Assembly: GCA_036567985.1 (NCBI GenBank)
Contig: DATCTK010000011.1
Coordinates: 38,606 to 102,605 of the forward strand
Reading direction: 5' to 3'
Source: SZUA-229 sp036567985
GTDB taxonomy: Bacteria; Pseudomonadota; Gammaproteobacteria; SZUA-229
DNA length: 64,000 nucleotides
The notes below the pieces were generated by a model. It worked only from the letters and a program-made list of their open reading frames with translations. It searched no databases and was not told where the DNA came from. The stretch's first letter is position 1. Every line of letters starts with the position of its first letter. A program made the position numbers and the translations under genes. Shown in pieces: positions 26,507 to 35,504 of this stretch.

Positions 26507-26977
26507 ATGAACATCAATGCAACTCTTATCGGACAATCAATCGCGTTTTTCGTGTTTGTATGGTTCGTAATGAAATACGTGTGGCCACCGCTGATCACAG
26601 CGCTGGACGAGCGTAAAAAGACGATTGCCGATGGACTCGCTGCTGCTGAACGTGGCAAGCATGAACAGGAGCTGGCTGAAAAAGCGGCTGAGAAACACAT
26701 TAAGGAAGCCAAAGATCAGGCATCTGAAATTGTGACTCAGGCGCAGAAGCGTGCATCTGAAATTGTTGAAGAAGCTAAAGATAATGCAAAGGAAGAAGCA
26801 GGTCGCGTTAAAGCGGCAGCTGAAGCCGAGATTGAGCAGGAAATCAATCGTGCTAAAGAGCAACTGAGACAGCAGATTGCAAGTGTGGCAATGGCCGGTG
26901 CTGCGAAAGTCCTGAACCGTGAAGTTGACGAAAAAGCGCATAGCGATATCGTTGACGACATGATCGCCCAGATTTAA
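26507..26977 (+). CDS. atpF: ATP synthase Fo subunit b
   Basis: 156 aa peripheral-stalk subunit. One N-terminal membrane helix (LIGQSIAFFVFVWFVMKYVWPPL) followed by a long Ala/Glu/Lys-rich coiled coil to the end. E. coli-like length. A GAGG site precedes the ATG; atpH follows after 21 bp. Confidence 0.97.
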   Translation: MNINATLIGQSIAFFVFVWFVMKYVWPPLITALDERKKTIADGLAAAERGKHEQELAEKAAEKHIKEAKDQASEIVTQAQKRASEIVEEAKDNAKEEAGRVKAAAEAEIEQEINRAKEQLRQQIASVAMAGAAKVLNREVDEKAHSDIVDDMIAQI

Positions 26978-26998
26978 ATCAAGGGTAGGTGATCGAAT

Positions 26999-27535
26999 AT
27001 GTCTGAATACACAACTGCCGCCAGGCCTTATGCAAAAGCAGCTTTCGAAGTAGCGCAAGCTGAATCTAAGCAGGCTGAATGGTTAGATGCAATACAACTC
27101 ATTAGCGCCGTAGTGTGCAATGAAGCGTATGCATCGATTATTGATTCACCCAAACTGGGTGCTGCTGATAAAGGCGATATCCTGATTGATATCTGTGCTG
27201 ACAAGTTAAGCGATACGCAAAAGAATTTTGTCAGAACACTGTCAGAGAATGCCCGCCTGGCATTAATGCCTGAAATTGCTGTTTTGTTTGAAGCATTGAA
27301 AGCACAGGCTGAAGGCACAGTAGAAGCAACGGCGACATCAGCTTATCCATTAAGCGATGCACAAGTTAAATCAATGACCGAAGCCCTGAAGAAGAAATTA
27401 GGCCGTGAAGTAAGCTTAACGACAGAAGTAGATGCGTCGTTAATCGGCGGTGTAGTCATTCGGGCTGGCGACTTAGTAATTGATGGTTCCACACGCGCCA
27501 GGATTGGGGCATTAACCCAGGCCGTCGCTCACTAA
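26999..27535 (+). CDS. atpH: ATP synthase F1 subunit delta
   Basis: 178 aa, joins the peripheral stalk to F1. The N-terminal TAARPYAKAAFEVA and the C-terminal signature VDASLIGGVVIRAGDLVIDGSTRARI are family hallmarks. It lies between atpF and atpA as expected. Confidence 0.97.
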   Translation: MSEYTTAARPYAKAAFEVAQAESKQAEWLDAIQLISAVVCNEAYASIIDSPKLGAADKGDILIDICADKLSDTQKNFVRTLSENARLALMPEIAVLFEALKAQAEGTVEATATSAYPLSDAQVKSMTEALKKKLGREVSLTTEVDASLIGGVVIRAGDLVIDGSTRARIGALTQAVAH

Positions 27536-27561
27536 GTGGGCCATTAACGAGGATCAAAAGA

Positions 27562-29103
27562 ATGCAACTGAATCCATCAGAAATCAGTGAACTGATTAAA
27601 AAACGTATAGAAAGCTTCGAGACGGTCGCAGAAGCCCGTACCGAAGGTACTATTGTAAGCCTGGCCGATGGCATCGTTCGAATCCACGGTCTGGCAGAAG
27701 CCATGCAGGGTGAGATGATTGAACTGCCCGGTGATACCTTTGCACTTGCACTTAACCTGGAGCGTGACTCCGTAGGTGCGGTTGTACTGGGTTCTGACAA
27801 GCACCTGAAAGAAGGTGATATCGCCAAATGTACTGGTAAAATTCTTGAAGTACCAACAGGCGATGCGCTGTTAGGTCGTGTTGTAGATTCACTGGGTAAC
27901 CCGATTGACGGTAAAGGCCCGATTGAAACCTCAACATCTTCTCCAATCGAAAAGATTGCACCTGGTGTTATCGAGCGTAAGTCGGTAGACCAGCCTGTTC
28001 AGACAGGTCTGAAAGCAATTGACGCGATGGTACCCGTAGGTCGTGGTCAGCGTGAGCTGATTATCGGTGACCGCCAGACAGGTAAAACTGCGGTAGCACT
28101 GGATGCGATCATCAACCAGAAAGGTACCGGCGTTAAGTGTGTCTACGTTGCGGTAGGCCAGAAAGCCTCAACCGTTGCTAACCTGGTTCGCAAACTGGAA
28201 GAGCATGACGCAATGGCTCACACCATTGTGGTTGCGGCAACCGCATCTGACTCTGCAGCGATGCAGTACATTGCGCCTTACTCTGGTTGTGCCATGGGTG
28301 AGTTCTACCGTGATAGCGGTGAAGATGCACTGATTGTATATGATGACTTAACCAAGCAGGCATGGGCTTACCGTCAGGTATCTCTGCTGCTGCGTCGTCC
28401 ACCAGGTCGTGAAGCCTACCCAGGTGACGTTTTCTACCTGCACTCGCGTCTGCTGGAACGTGCAGCACGTGTAAACGCCGAGTATGTAGAAAAGGCAACC
28501 AATGGCGCTGTTAAAGGTAAAACCGGTTCATTGACCGCACTGCCAATTATCGAAACACAGGACGGTGACGTTTCTGCATTCGTACCAACCAACGTAATTT
28601 CGATTACTGATGGCCAGATCTTCCTTGAGTCTGATCTGTTCAATGCCGGTATCCGTCCAGCGATCAACGCGGGTCTGTCGGTATCTCGTGTAGGTGGTGC
28701 AGCACAAACCAAAATCATCAAGAAACTGGGTGGCGGTGTGCGTCTGGCACTGGCTCAGTATCGTGAACTGGCGGCATTCGCACAGTTTGCATCTGACCTT
28801 GATGAAGCAACACGCGCACAGTTAGCACTGGGTGAACGTGCCGTAGAACTGATGAAGCAGGCTCAGTATTCACCACTGGGCGTGGCGCAGATGGGCTTCA
28901 GCCTGTTCGCCATGAACGAAGGTTTTATGGACGATGTTGAAGTTTCTCAGATTCTGGATTTCGAAGCAGCTATGTGGGCGTATGTGAAGAGCAATAACGC
29001 TGACCTGGTAGCCAAGATTGATGAGTCTGGCGACTATAACGATGACATTGCAGCTGAAATGAAAACAGCACTTGAAGCTTTTAAAGCAAACGGTGTTTGG
29101 TAA
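27562..29103 (+). CDS. atpA: ATP synthase F1 subunit alpha
   Basis: 513 aa, non-catalytic nucleotide-binding subunit. The N-terminus PSEISELIKKRIE matches the family. P-loop GDRQTGKTAVALD lies near residue 170; AYRQVSLLLRRPPGREAYPGDVFYLHSRLLERAA is diagnostic. E. coli AtpA has the same length. No anomaly. Confidence 0.99.
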   Translation: MQLNPSEISELIKKRIESFETVAEARTEGTIVSLADGIVRIHGLAEAMQGEMIELPGDTFALALNLERDSVGAVVLGSDKHLKEGDIAKCTGKILEVPTGDALLGRVVDSLGNPIDGKGPIETSTSSPIEKIAPGVIERKSVDQPVQTGLKAIDAMVPVGRGQRELIIGDRQTGKTAVALDAIINQKGTGVKCVYVAVGQKASTVANLVRKLEEHDAMAHTIVVAATASDSAAMQYIAPYSGCAMGEFYRDSGEDALIVYDDLTKQAWAYRQVSLLLRRPPGREAYPGDVFYLHSRLLERAARVNAEYVEKATNGAVKGKTGSLTALPIIETQDGDVSAFVPTNVISITDGQIFLESDLFNAGIRPAINAGLSVSRVGGAAQTKIIKKLGGGVRLALAQYRELAAFAQFASDLDEATRAQLALGERAVELMKQAQYSPLGVAQMGFSLFAMNEGFMDDVEVSQILDFEAAMWAYVKSNNADLVAKIDESGDYNDDIAAEMKTALEAFKANGVW

Positions 29104-29116
29104 ATCGGAGTAAAGC

Positions 29117-29977
29117 ATGTCCGGTGCAAAAGAAATACGCGGTAAAATAAAGAGTATTAAAAACACTCAGAAAATTACCAAAGCAATGGAAATGGTTGCT
29201 GCTTCTAAAATGCGCAAAGCGCAGGACAGAATGTCAGCCAGCCGTCCATACGCTGAGAAGATGCGCAATGTAATCGCGCATCTGTCTCAGGCTCATGCCG
29301 AAATTAAACATCCGTTTATGATCGAGCGTGAGATAAAGCGAGTAGGTTACATTGTTGTAACTTCGGATCGAGGCCTGTGTGGTGGTCTTAACGTCAATCT
29401 GTTCAAGAAAACGATTGCCGATATGAAAGCACACCATGAAAAAGGTGTTGAAATCGACGTGGTTCCAGTCGGCCGTAAAGCGGTTGAGTATTTCAAACGT
29501 CAGAATGCCAACATCGTGGCTCAGGCAAGTCAGTTAGGCGACTCGCCCCACATTGCCGACCTGATTGGTTCCGTCAAGGTAATGCTGGATGCCTTTACTG
29601 CAGGCAAAATCGATGCGCTTTATCTGGTAAGTAATGAGTTTGTTAATACCATGACTCAAAAGGCAGAAGTTCAACAGCTGCTGCCTGTTTGCGGATCCGA
29701 TGATGATGAACTGAAGCATCATTGGGATTACATCTATGAGCCGGACTCAAAAGAAATTCTTGATGGACTGCTCATGCGTTTTGTTGAATCGCAGGTGTAT
29801 CAGGGTGTAGTTGAAAACATAGCTTGTGAGATGTCAGCACGAATGATTGCGATGAAAGCCGCAACAGACAATGCGGGCGACATTATCGGCAACCTTGAAA
29901 CCATGTATAACAAAGCGCGTCAGGCAGCAATTACCCAGGAAATTTCTGAAATTGTTGCAGGTGCATCCGCCGTTTAA
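29117..29977 (+). CDS. atpG: ATP synthase F1 subunit gamma
   Basis: 286 aa central-shaft subunit. The N-terminal helix KEIRGKIKSIKNTQKITKAMEMVAASKMRKAQ and the C-terminal helix MKAATDNAGDIIGNLETMYNKARQAAITQEISEIVAGA are characteristic; they form the coiled coil rotating inside alpha3beta3. The middle Rossmann-like part has TSDRGLCGGLN. Confidence 0.98.
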   Translation: MSGAKEIRGKIKSIKNTQKITKAMEMVAASKMRKAQDRMSASRPYAEKMRNVIAHLSQAHAEIKHPFMIEREIKRVGYIVVTSDRGLCGGLNVNLFKKTIADMKAHHEKGVEIDVVPVGRKAVEYFKRQNANIVAQASQLGDSPHIADLIGSVKVMLDAFTAGKIDALYLVSNEFVNTMTQKAEVQQLLPVCGSDDDELKHHWDYIYEPDSKEILDGLLMRFVESQVYQGVVENIACEMSARMIAMKAATDNAGDIIGNLETMYNKARQAAITQEISEIVAGASAV

Positions 29978-30026
29978 TTGTCGATTAGTTACGACATAAA
30001 AGAATTTAAATTAAGAGGATCAGTCT

Positions 30027-31403
30027 ATGAGTGCTGGAAAAGTTGTTGAGATCATCGGTGCGGTGATCGACGTTGAGTTTCCAAGGGACAGTATTCCCAA
30101 GGTATACGACGCGTTAAGAATTGAAAGCGCAGGTCTGACGTTAGAAGTTCAGGCTCAGCTGGGCGATGGCATCGTGCGTGCGATCGCGATGGGTTCCACT
30201 GAAGGTTTGAAGCGTGGCCTGGAAGTTTCTAATACAGGTGCGGCAATTACTGTACCGGTTGGTACAGAAACCCTGGGTCGTGTAATGAACGTACTGGGCG
30301 AGCCAATTGATGAAGCCGGCCCGATTAACGAGAAGAAATCTCTGCCTATTCACCGTGCTGCACCTACATACGAAGAGCTGTCTTCAGATGTAGAAATTCT
30401 GGAAACCGGTGTTAAGGTTATCGACCTGGTTATGCCTATCGCCAAGGGTGGTAAGGTTGGTCTGTTCGGTGGTGCGGGTGTTGGTAAAACCGTAACACTG
30501 ATGGAGCTGATTCGTAACATCGCGGTTGAGCACAGCGGTTACTCTGTATTCGCAGGTGTGGGTGAGCGTACTCGTGAAGGTAACGACTTCTACTATGAAA
30601 TGGAAGAAGGCGGCGTACTGGACAAGGTAGCACTGGTTTATGGCCAGATGAATGAGCCCCCAGGAAACAGACTGCGTGTAGCACTGACTGGTCTGACCAT
30701 TGCGGAAAACTTCCGTGACGAAGGTCGTGACGTACTGATGTTTATCGATAACATCTACCGTTACACACTGGCGGGCACCGAGGTATCTGCACTGTTAGGT
30801 CGTATGCCTTCAGCGGTAGGTTACCAGCCAACCCTGGCGGAAGAAATGGGTGTACTGCAGGAACGTATTACCTCTACCAAAACCGGTTCGATCACATCGT
30901 TCCAGGCGGTATATGTACCAGCGGACGACCTGACTGACCCGTCTCCAGCAACTACCTTCGCTCACCTTGATGCGACACTGGTACTGTCACGTCAAATCGC
31001 CGAGCTGGGTATCTACCCTGCGGTAGATCCACTGGATTCAACTTCACGTCAGCTCGACCCACAGGTTGTTGGCCTGGAACACTACAATATCGCACGTGGC
31101 GTACAGGGTACTCTGCAGCGTTATAAAGAGCTGAAAGACATCATCGCGATTCTGGGTATGGACGAATTATCTGATGAAGATAAGCAGGCCGTTGCTCGTG
31201 CACGTAAGATGCAGCGTTTCCTTTCACAGCCATTCTTCGTAGCAGAAGTATTCACCGGTGCGCCTGGTAAATACGTAAGCTTAAAAGAAACTTTAGCTAG
31301 CTTTAAAGCTATCCTTGACGGCGAACTGGATCACATTCCAGAGCAGGCGTTCTATATGGTAGGCGGCATCGACGAAGTTAAAGAAAAAGCGAAAAACATG
31401 TAA
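30027..31403 (+). CDS. atpD: ATP synthase F1 subunit beta
   Basis: 458 aa catalytic subunit. P-loop GGAGVGKTVTLMEL near residue 150, catalytic Glu in GERTREGNDFYYEM, and the DELSEED-like lever DELSDEDKQAV near residue 380. The segment FIDNIYRYTLAGTEVSALLGRMPSAVGYQPTL is conserved. An AAGAGGA site precedes the ATG. Confidence 0.99.
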   Translation: MSAGKVVEIIGAVIDVEFPRDSIPKVYDALRIESAGLTLEVQAQLGDGIVRAIAMGSTEGLKRGLEVSNTGAAITVPVGTETLGRVMNVLGEPIDEAGPINEKKSLPIHRAAPTYEELSSDVEILETGVKVIDLVMPIAKGGKVGLFGGAGVGKTVTLMELIRNIAVEHSGYSVFAGVGERTREGNDFYYEMEEGGVLDKVALVYGQMNEPPGNRLRVALTGLTIAENFRDEGRDVLMFIDNIYRYTLAGTEVSALLGRMPSAVGYQPTLAEEMGVLQERITSTKTGSITSFQAVYVPADDLTDPSPATTFAHLDATLVLSRQIAELGIYPAVDPLDSTSRQLDPQVVGLEHYNIARGVQGTLQRYKELKDIIAILGMDELSDEDKQAVARARKMQRFLSQPFFVAEVFTGAPGKYVSLKETLASFKAILDGELDHIPEQAFYMVGGIDEVKEKAKNM

Positions 31404-31412
31404 GGAAAGCTT

Positions 31413-31832
31413 ATGGCTATGACAACACATGTAGACATCGTTAGCGCAGAAAAAGAGATCTGGTCAGGCCAGGCCACAATGGTCTTTGCCCCAGGTGTTA
31501 TGGGTGAGCTGGGCATCGCGCCCCGCCACACCCCGCTGCTGACCCGCCTTAAAGCCGGTGAAGTACGTGTTCGCGGTGCAAACGGTGAAGATGAATCATT
31601 TTTCATTACCGGTGGAATGCTGGAAATACAGCCACATGTTGTGACCGTATTGTCAGACACAGCGGTTCGTGCAGATGACCTGGACGAAGCTGCAGCCATT
31701 GAAGCCAAGCAACGTGCCGAAGAAGCCATGCAGAGCAAGAGTTCAGAAATGGACTTCGCCCGTGCAAGTGCTGAACTGGCAGAAGCTGCGGCCATGGTTG
31801 AAACCATCAAGAAACTTAAAGGCCGCCGTTAA
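31413..31832 (+). CDS. atpC: ATP synthase F1 subunit epsilon
   Basis: 139 aa. The N-terminal beta-sandwich shows VDIVSAEKEIWSGQATMVFAPGVMGELGIAPRHTPLLT; the C-terminal Ala/Glu/Lys-rich helical hairpin is the inhibitory domain in homologues. Last gene of the operon, followed by a strong terminator. Confidence 0.97.
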   Translation: MAMTTHVDIVSAEKEIWSGQATMVFAPGVMGELGIAPRHTPLLTRLKAGEVRVRGANGEDESFFITGGMLEIQPHVVTVLSDTAVRADDLDEAAAIEAKQRAEEAMQSKSSEMDFARASAELAEAAAMVETIKKLKGRR

Positions 31833-31865
31833 TTCGCAGCTCAAGCTTGATGATCAATCGATTCA

Positions 31866-31896
31866 GAAAAAGCCGGACATAAGTCCGGCTTTTTTT
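31866..31896 (+). terminator. Rho-independent terminator of the atp operon
   Basis: AAGCCGGAC (31870-31878), loop ATAA, GTCCGGCTT (31883-31891), running into a T tract to 31896. A perfect 9-bp GC-rich stem 34 bp after the atpC stop. Confidence 0.92.
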
Positions 31897-31985
31897 ATGC
31901 ACAGGGATGTGAGGTATTCCGCGGTAGGCAGGACGCCGGGAGCGGTTATGCACAGGATGTGCGGTATTTAGCGGGAGGCAGGGGT
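31896..31985 (+). repeat. Terminator-adjacent dispersed repeat, two tandem copies (A and B)
   Basis: Copy A (31896-31946) begins TATGCACAGGGATGTG and ends GGCAGGACGCCGGGAGCGGT. Copy B (31947-31985) begins TATGCACAGGATGTGCGGTA and continues GCGGGAGGCAGGGGTACAG, losing the last part. A third copy lies at 17577-17623. All begin at a terminator T tract or directly after a previous copy. Confidence 0.75.
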
Positions 31986-31995
31986 ACAGTCGTTA

Positions 31996-32058
31996 GTCAT
32001 TTGTCGTAAGTCCATTCTGCGATTTGGACTAATGACGAAGAACTAACGACAAATGACT
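31996..32058. repeat. Inverted repeat of the GTCATTTGTCGT type
   Basis: GTCATTTGTCGTAAGT (31997-32012) pairs with ACTAACGACAAATGAC (32042-32057) with one mismatch, and an inner AGTCCA/TGGACT pair (32010-32015 and 32025-32030) closes a second stem. The ends repeat short GTCGTTAGT-like units. No ORF. Confidence 0.7.
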
Positions 32059-32062
32059 TTTT

Positions 32063-32094
32063 CGTAGGGTGGATCAAGCGAAGCGGATCCACCA
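32063..32094. repeat. GTAGGGTGGATC palindromic repeat
   Basis: CGTAGGGTGGATCAAGCG then AAGCGGATCCACCA. GGTGGATC (32068-32075) and GATCCACC (32086-32093) form a perfect 8-bp stem. From general knowledge, very similar elements are dispersed in many proteobacterial and cyanobacterial genomes. Confidence 0.7.
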
Positions 32095-32134
32095 TAGGAC
32101 GCATAGATATCACTGCATTTGCGTTTATTAGCAG

Positions 32135-32216
32135 GTAGGTTGGGGTAAGGAACGAACCTCAACAAACACATCACCACCAATACAACCGTTGGGGTTCCTG
32201 CGTCACCCCAACCTAC
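32135..32216. repeat. GTAGGTTGGGGT palindromic repeat
   Basis: GTAGGTTGGGGT (32135-32146) and ACCCCAACCTAC (32205-32216) are perfect 12-bp reverse complements enclosing 58 bp in which partial copies (GAACCTC, TTGGGGTTC) recur. It resembles a widespread bacterial repeat family but is longer than the usual compact form. Confidence 0.7.
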
Positions 32217-32223
32217 GGATATC

Positions 32224-32257
32224 CTTATATTCGCGTTTATTAGCGTTCATTGGCGGA
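32224..32257. repeat. ATTCGCGTTTATT-type repeat, copy 1
   Basis: TTATATTCGCGTTTATTAGC followed by GTTCATTGGCGGA. The same pattern of ATT-GCG units (ATTxGCGTTTATTxGCGTTCATTxGCGGA) occurs at 37499-37569 and 52013-52150. Confidence 0.65.
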
Positions 32258-32444
32258 CTTGTGCTCTTGTTTCCCGCTGCGCTGACTTAAAATCGCCTAA
32301 ATATTTGTCATAGCCGATGGTTTCAGTAACAATCAGCCCTGTGGCTGATGTGCTGTACCGGTCTGTCAGGGTAACGCCGACCAGTCCAGTGCTTTGCTAC
32401 AATAACTGATAAAACAATCAAAGAATTAAGGGTAAGGAATAACT

Positions 32445-33812
32445 ATGTCGCTCAGTGTCATCATACTCGCCGCCGGTAAGGGTACACGGATGAAATCCAG
32501 CACACCCAAGGTGCTGCACAAGCTGGCCAATAAGCCACTGCTGGAACATGTATATGACACAGCTCGCTCACTGGGCGCAGAGGAAATTATCGTGGTGTAT
32601 GGCCACGGCGGGGAAATGGTCAAACAGGCCTGTGCGCACTTTGATGCGAAATGGGTAGAGCAGACAGAGCAACTGGGCACCGGGCATGCGGTGCAGCAGG
32701 CATTTGATGCGGTAAACCTGAATAACAATGTGCTGGTGCTCTATGGCGATGTGCCATTAACCTCGCAGCAGACACTGCACGAATTGCTGGATGGCAGTGA
32801 AGATAAAATTGGCCTCCTCACCGTGTGCCTGGAAAACCCGACCGGCTATGGTCGTATTCTGCGCAATGAAAACAACCAGGTCACCGGCATTGTTGAACAG
32901 AAGGATGCCAGTGAAGCGCAGCAAAAGATTAATGAAGTAAACAGCGGTATCCTGAGCTGCAAGGGTGAGACCCTGCAGTCATTGTTAAAAAATATCAATA
33001 ACCAGAACAGCCAGGGCGAATACTACCTGACCGACATCTTTGCGCTGGCGGCAGAACAGGGCATAGAAATAAAAACCACCACCGTTGCCGATAGCTATGA
33101 AGTTGAAGGTGTGAATAACCGCCTGCAACTGGCATCGCTGGAGCGGATTTACCAGCGCAATATAGCCGAGCAGTTAATGACCGATGGTGTAGCACTGGCT
33201 GATCCTGCACGTCTAGACGTGCGCGGCAAGGTCAATATCAGCAACGATGTGTTTATCGATGTGAATGTGGTGCTGGAAGGTGAGGTAAGCATCGCGACCG
33301 GCAGTGAAATCGGCGCCAACTGTGTGATTATCAATTCACAGATCGGCGAGAATGTGCGCATCAAAGCCAACAGTGTGATTGAAAATGCACGAATTGATGC
33401 AGACTGTGAAGTCGGCCCCTTTGCCAGGATTCGCCCGGAGACGCACCTGCAGCAGGGCGCAAAGGTCGGTAACTTTGTCGAGATTAAAAAAGCGGAAATC
33501 GGTAAGGGCAGCAAGGTCAATCACCTGAGTTACGTGGGCGATACGGTGATGGGCGATAACGTCAATGTCGGCGCCGGTACCATTACCTGCAATTACGATG
33601 GTGCCAATAAACACCAGACCACCATTGGTAACGATGTGTTTATCGGTTCCGATACACAGCTGGTTGCGCCGGTTAGCATCGCCGATGGTGTTACTATCGG
33701 TGCCGGTGCCACGGTCACCAAAGATATCGACGAAAGCGATGTGCTGGTGATCAGCCGCTCACCACAGAAAACCATCAGGGGCTGGACACGGCCGGTAAAA
33801 CAGAAAAAATAA
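32445..33812 (+). CDS. glmU: Bifunctional UDP-GlcNAc pyrophosphorylase / glucosamine-1-P acetyltransferase
   Basis: 455 aa. It makes UDP-N-acetylglucosamine for peptidoglycan and lipopolysaccharide. The N-terminal uridyltransferase has LAAGKGTRMKSSTPKVLHKLA. The C-terminal half is a left-handed beta helix of hexapeptide repeats containing the acetyltransferase site (GNFVEIKKAEIGKGSKVNHLSYVGD, NYDGANKHQTTIG). Placement after the atp operon is as in E. coli. The ATG has an AAGGAA ribosome-binding site. Confidence 0.98.
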   Translation: MSLSVIILAAGKGTRMKSSTPKVLHKLANKPLLEHVYDTARSLGAEEIIVVYGHGGEMVKQACAHFDAKWVEQTEQLGTGHAVQQAFDAVNLNNNVLVLYGDVPLTSQQTLHELLDGSEDKIGLLTVCLENPTGYGRILRNENNQVTGIVEQKDASEAQQKINEVNSGILSCKGETLQSLLKNINNQNSQGEYYLTDIFALAAEQGIEIKTTTVADSYEVEGVNNRLQLASLERIYQRNIAEQLMTDGVALADPARLDVRGKVNISNDVFIDVNVVLEGEVSIATGSEIGANCVIINSQIGENVRIKANSVIENARIDADCEVGPFARIRPETHLQQGAKVGNFVEIKKAEIGKGSKVNHLSYVGDTVMGDNVNVGAGTITCNYDGANKHQTTIGNDVFIGSDTQLVAPVSIADGVTIGAGATVTKDIDESDVLVISRSPQKTIRGWTRPVKQKK

Positions 33813-33837
33813 TGTGCATGCTTGCCGATAAATTGTA

Positions 33838-35028
33838 ATGAAGCCGCATTACGATGTGATTATTATCGGCGCAGGTGCGGCCGGGCTGTTTTGCGCGTTC
33901 AATGCAGCAGCACGGGATAAACGGGTGTTGGTGCTGGACCATGCCAATAAGGTGGGTAAGAAAATCCTCATGTCCGGTGGTGGCCGCTGTAATTTCACCA
34001 ACCTCAATACCACACACGAAAATTTCAGCTCGCAGAATCCCCACTTCTGTAAATCCGCTTTAAGCCAGTACACTGCCTATGACTTTCTTGCACTGGTGGA
34101 AAAACACAATATCGAGTATGTCGAAAAAGAACCCGGCCAGCTGTTCTGCAAACACAGCTCGAAAGACATATTGCAGATGCTGTTGCAGGAGTGTGCGCAG
34201 GGTGCGGTGAAAATTTATAAAAAATGCAGCATAGAAAAAATTCAATATACAGACCAGTTCGATCTCGACGCAAGTTGCGGTGAGTTTACCGCTGAGTCTC
34301 TGGTAATCGCCAGCGGCGGTTTATCCATTCCCACCCTGGGGGCCACAGGATTTGGTTACGAGATTGCAAAACAGTTTGGCCACACACTGGTAGAAACCTC
34401 GGCGGCACTGGTGCCGTTTGTGCTGTCACAAAAATGGCTGACACGGATTAAGCCGATGGCCGGTGTTGCCCTGCCCGTACGTGTGAGTTGTGATCATAAC
34501 GGTAAGGCGATCAGCATAAGTAACGATATGCTGTTTACCCACCGTGGCCTGAGTGGCCCTGCGATACTAAAACTGTCCAGCCACTGGCTGCCCGGAATGC
34601 AGATACATATCGACCTGTTGCCAGCGGTGGATATCAGACAATATATCAGCGAACAAATGAGTGAGCATGCTGAACAGTTGCTGGTAAATAACCTGGCGAA
34701 GCTGCTGCCAAAAAAAGTCGCGGGTTTTATCTGTGAGCTGGCGCTGCAGGATAAAAAACTCAAACAGCTGACAAAAACCGAGCTTGAGTTACTTGAGCAA
34801 AAACTGCATCACTGGGATATTAGGCCCGAGGGCACCGAAGGATACAGAACCGCGGAAGTCACCGCCGGTGGTGTCAGTACAGATAAAATCTCATCAAGGA
34901 CATTTGAATCCGCGCTGCAGAAAAAGCTGTATTTTATCGGTGAGGTGCTGGATGTAACCGGCGAGCTGGGGGGCTACAATTTCCAGTGGGCCTGGTCATC
35001 GGCCTGGTGTGCTGCCAACAGCCTGTGA
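33838..35028 (+). CDS. BaiN/YhiN (HI0933-like) family FAD-dependent oxidoreductase
   Basis: 396 aa flavoprotein. N-terminal FAD motif DVIIIGAGAAGLFCAFNAAARDKRVLVLD and the family signature KILMSGGGRCNFTN. The C-terminal motif TAEVTAGGVSTDKI then YFIGEVLDVTGELGGYNFQWAWSSAW is also typical. Substrate unknown in this family. The gene is 25 bp after glmU and converges on the receiver-like gene. Confidence 0.92.
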   Translation: MKPHYDVIIIGAGAAGLFCAFNAAARDKRVLVLDHANKVGKKILMSGGGRCNFTNLNTTHENFSSQNPHFCKSALSQYTAYDFLALVEKHNIEYVEKEPGQLFCKHSSKDILQMLLQECAQGAVKIYKKCSIEKIQYTDQFDLDASCGEFTAESLVIASGGLSIPTLGATGFGYEIAKQFGHTLVETSAALVPFVLSQKWLTRIKPMAGVALPVRVSCDHNGKAISISNDMLFTHRGLSGPAILKLSSHWLPGMQIHIDLLPAVDIRQYISEQMSEHAEQLLVNNLAKLLPKKVAGFICELALQDKKLKQLTKTELELLEQKLHHWDIRPEGTEGYRTAEVTAGGVSTDKISSRTFESALQKKLYFIGEVLDVTGELGGYNFQWAWSSAWCAANSL

Positions 35029-35038
35029 CATTTAAACA

Positions 35039-35434
35039 CTAAACCTCGGTTTTACCCAGCAGTGCCTCTTCAATCGCGTATTCCGGCGTGTTGTGCAGAA
35101 AGGCGGCATGCAGCGGATAGAGCGCATTCAGCTTTTCCACATACTGCGCTTCTTCCTTATCAACAAACACGACGGTGCGGGTGTGCGGTGAATATTTGGG
35201 CAGGCTGGAGAGCAGCACATCCAGGTTGGAAACATTCACCCCGGCATAGTTATTGCCGTAACCGTAAAAAAATTCCGCTACGATAAAGTCCGGCTGGTAG
35301 GTTTTCAGCGCTTTTATCGCATTACGGGTGGAATTCACCTGGATTTCCCGTGCGCCCATCTGCTCGTACAGGCTGCTCAGCCTGGGATGGGTGGGGGATT
35401 CGATAATGGAAAGAATGGTGAGAGACATAGACAT
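35039..35434 (-). CDS. Degenerate receiver-like (CheY-fold) protein
   Basis: 131 aa. I do not recognise a named family. The predicted strand-helix order fits a response-regulator receiver: LTILSIIES, REIQVNS, DFIVAEFFYG, RTVVFVDKE, HAAFLHNT. The expected phospho-acceptor Asp on strand 3 is replaced by Glu (VAEFF) and the conserved Lys of strand 5 (KP) is absent (FLHNT), so it would not work as a normal phosphorylated receiver. No output domain. It is divergent from uup. Confidence 0.6.
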   Translation of the reverse strand: MSMSLTILSIIESPTHPRLSSLYEQMGAREIQVNSTRNAIKALKTYQPDFIVAEFFYGYGNNYAGVNVSNLDVLLSSLPKYSPHTRTVVFVDKEEAQYVEKLNALYPLHAAFLHNTPEYAIEEALLGKTEV

Positions 35435-35504
35435 TCTATAGATTAAAACCTCATATTACGCGCGTCTCTGATAAAATACACGCCTGACCTGTTTGAGTAA
35501 ACCT

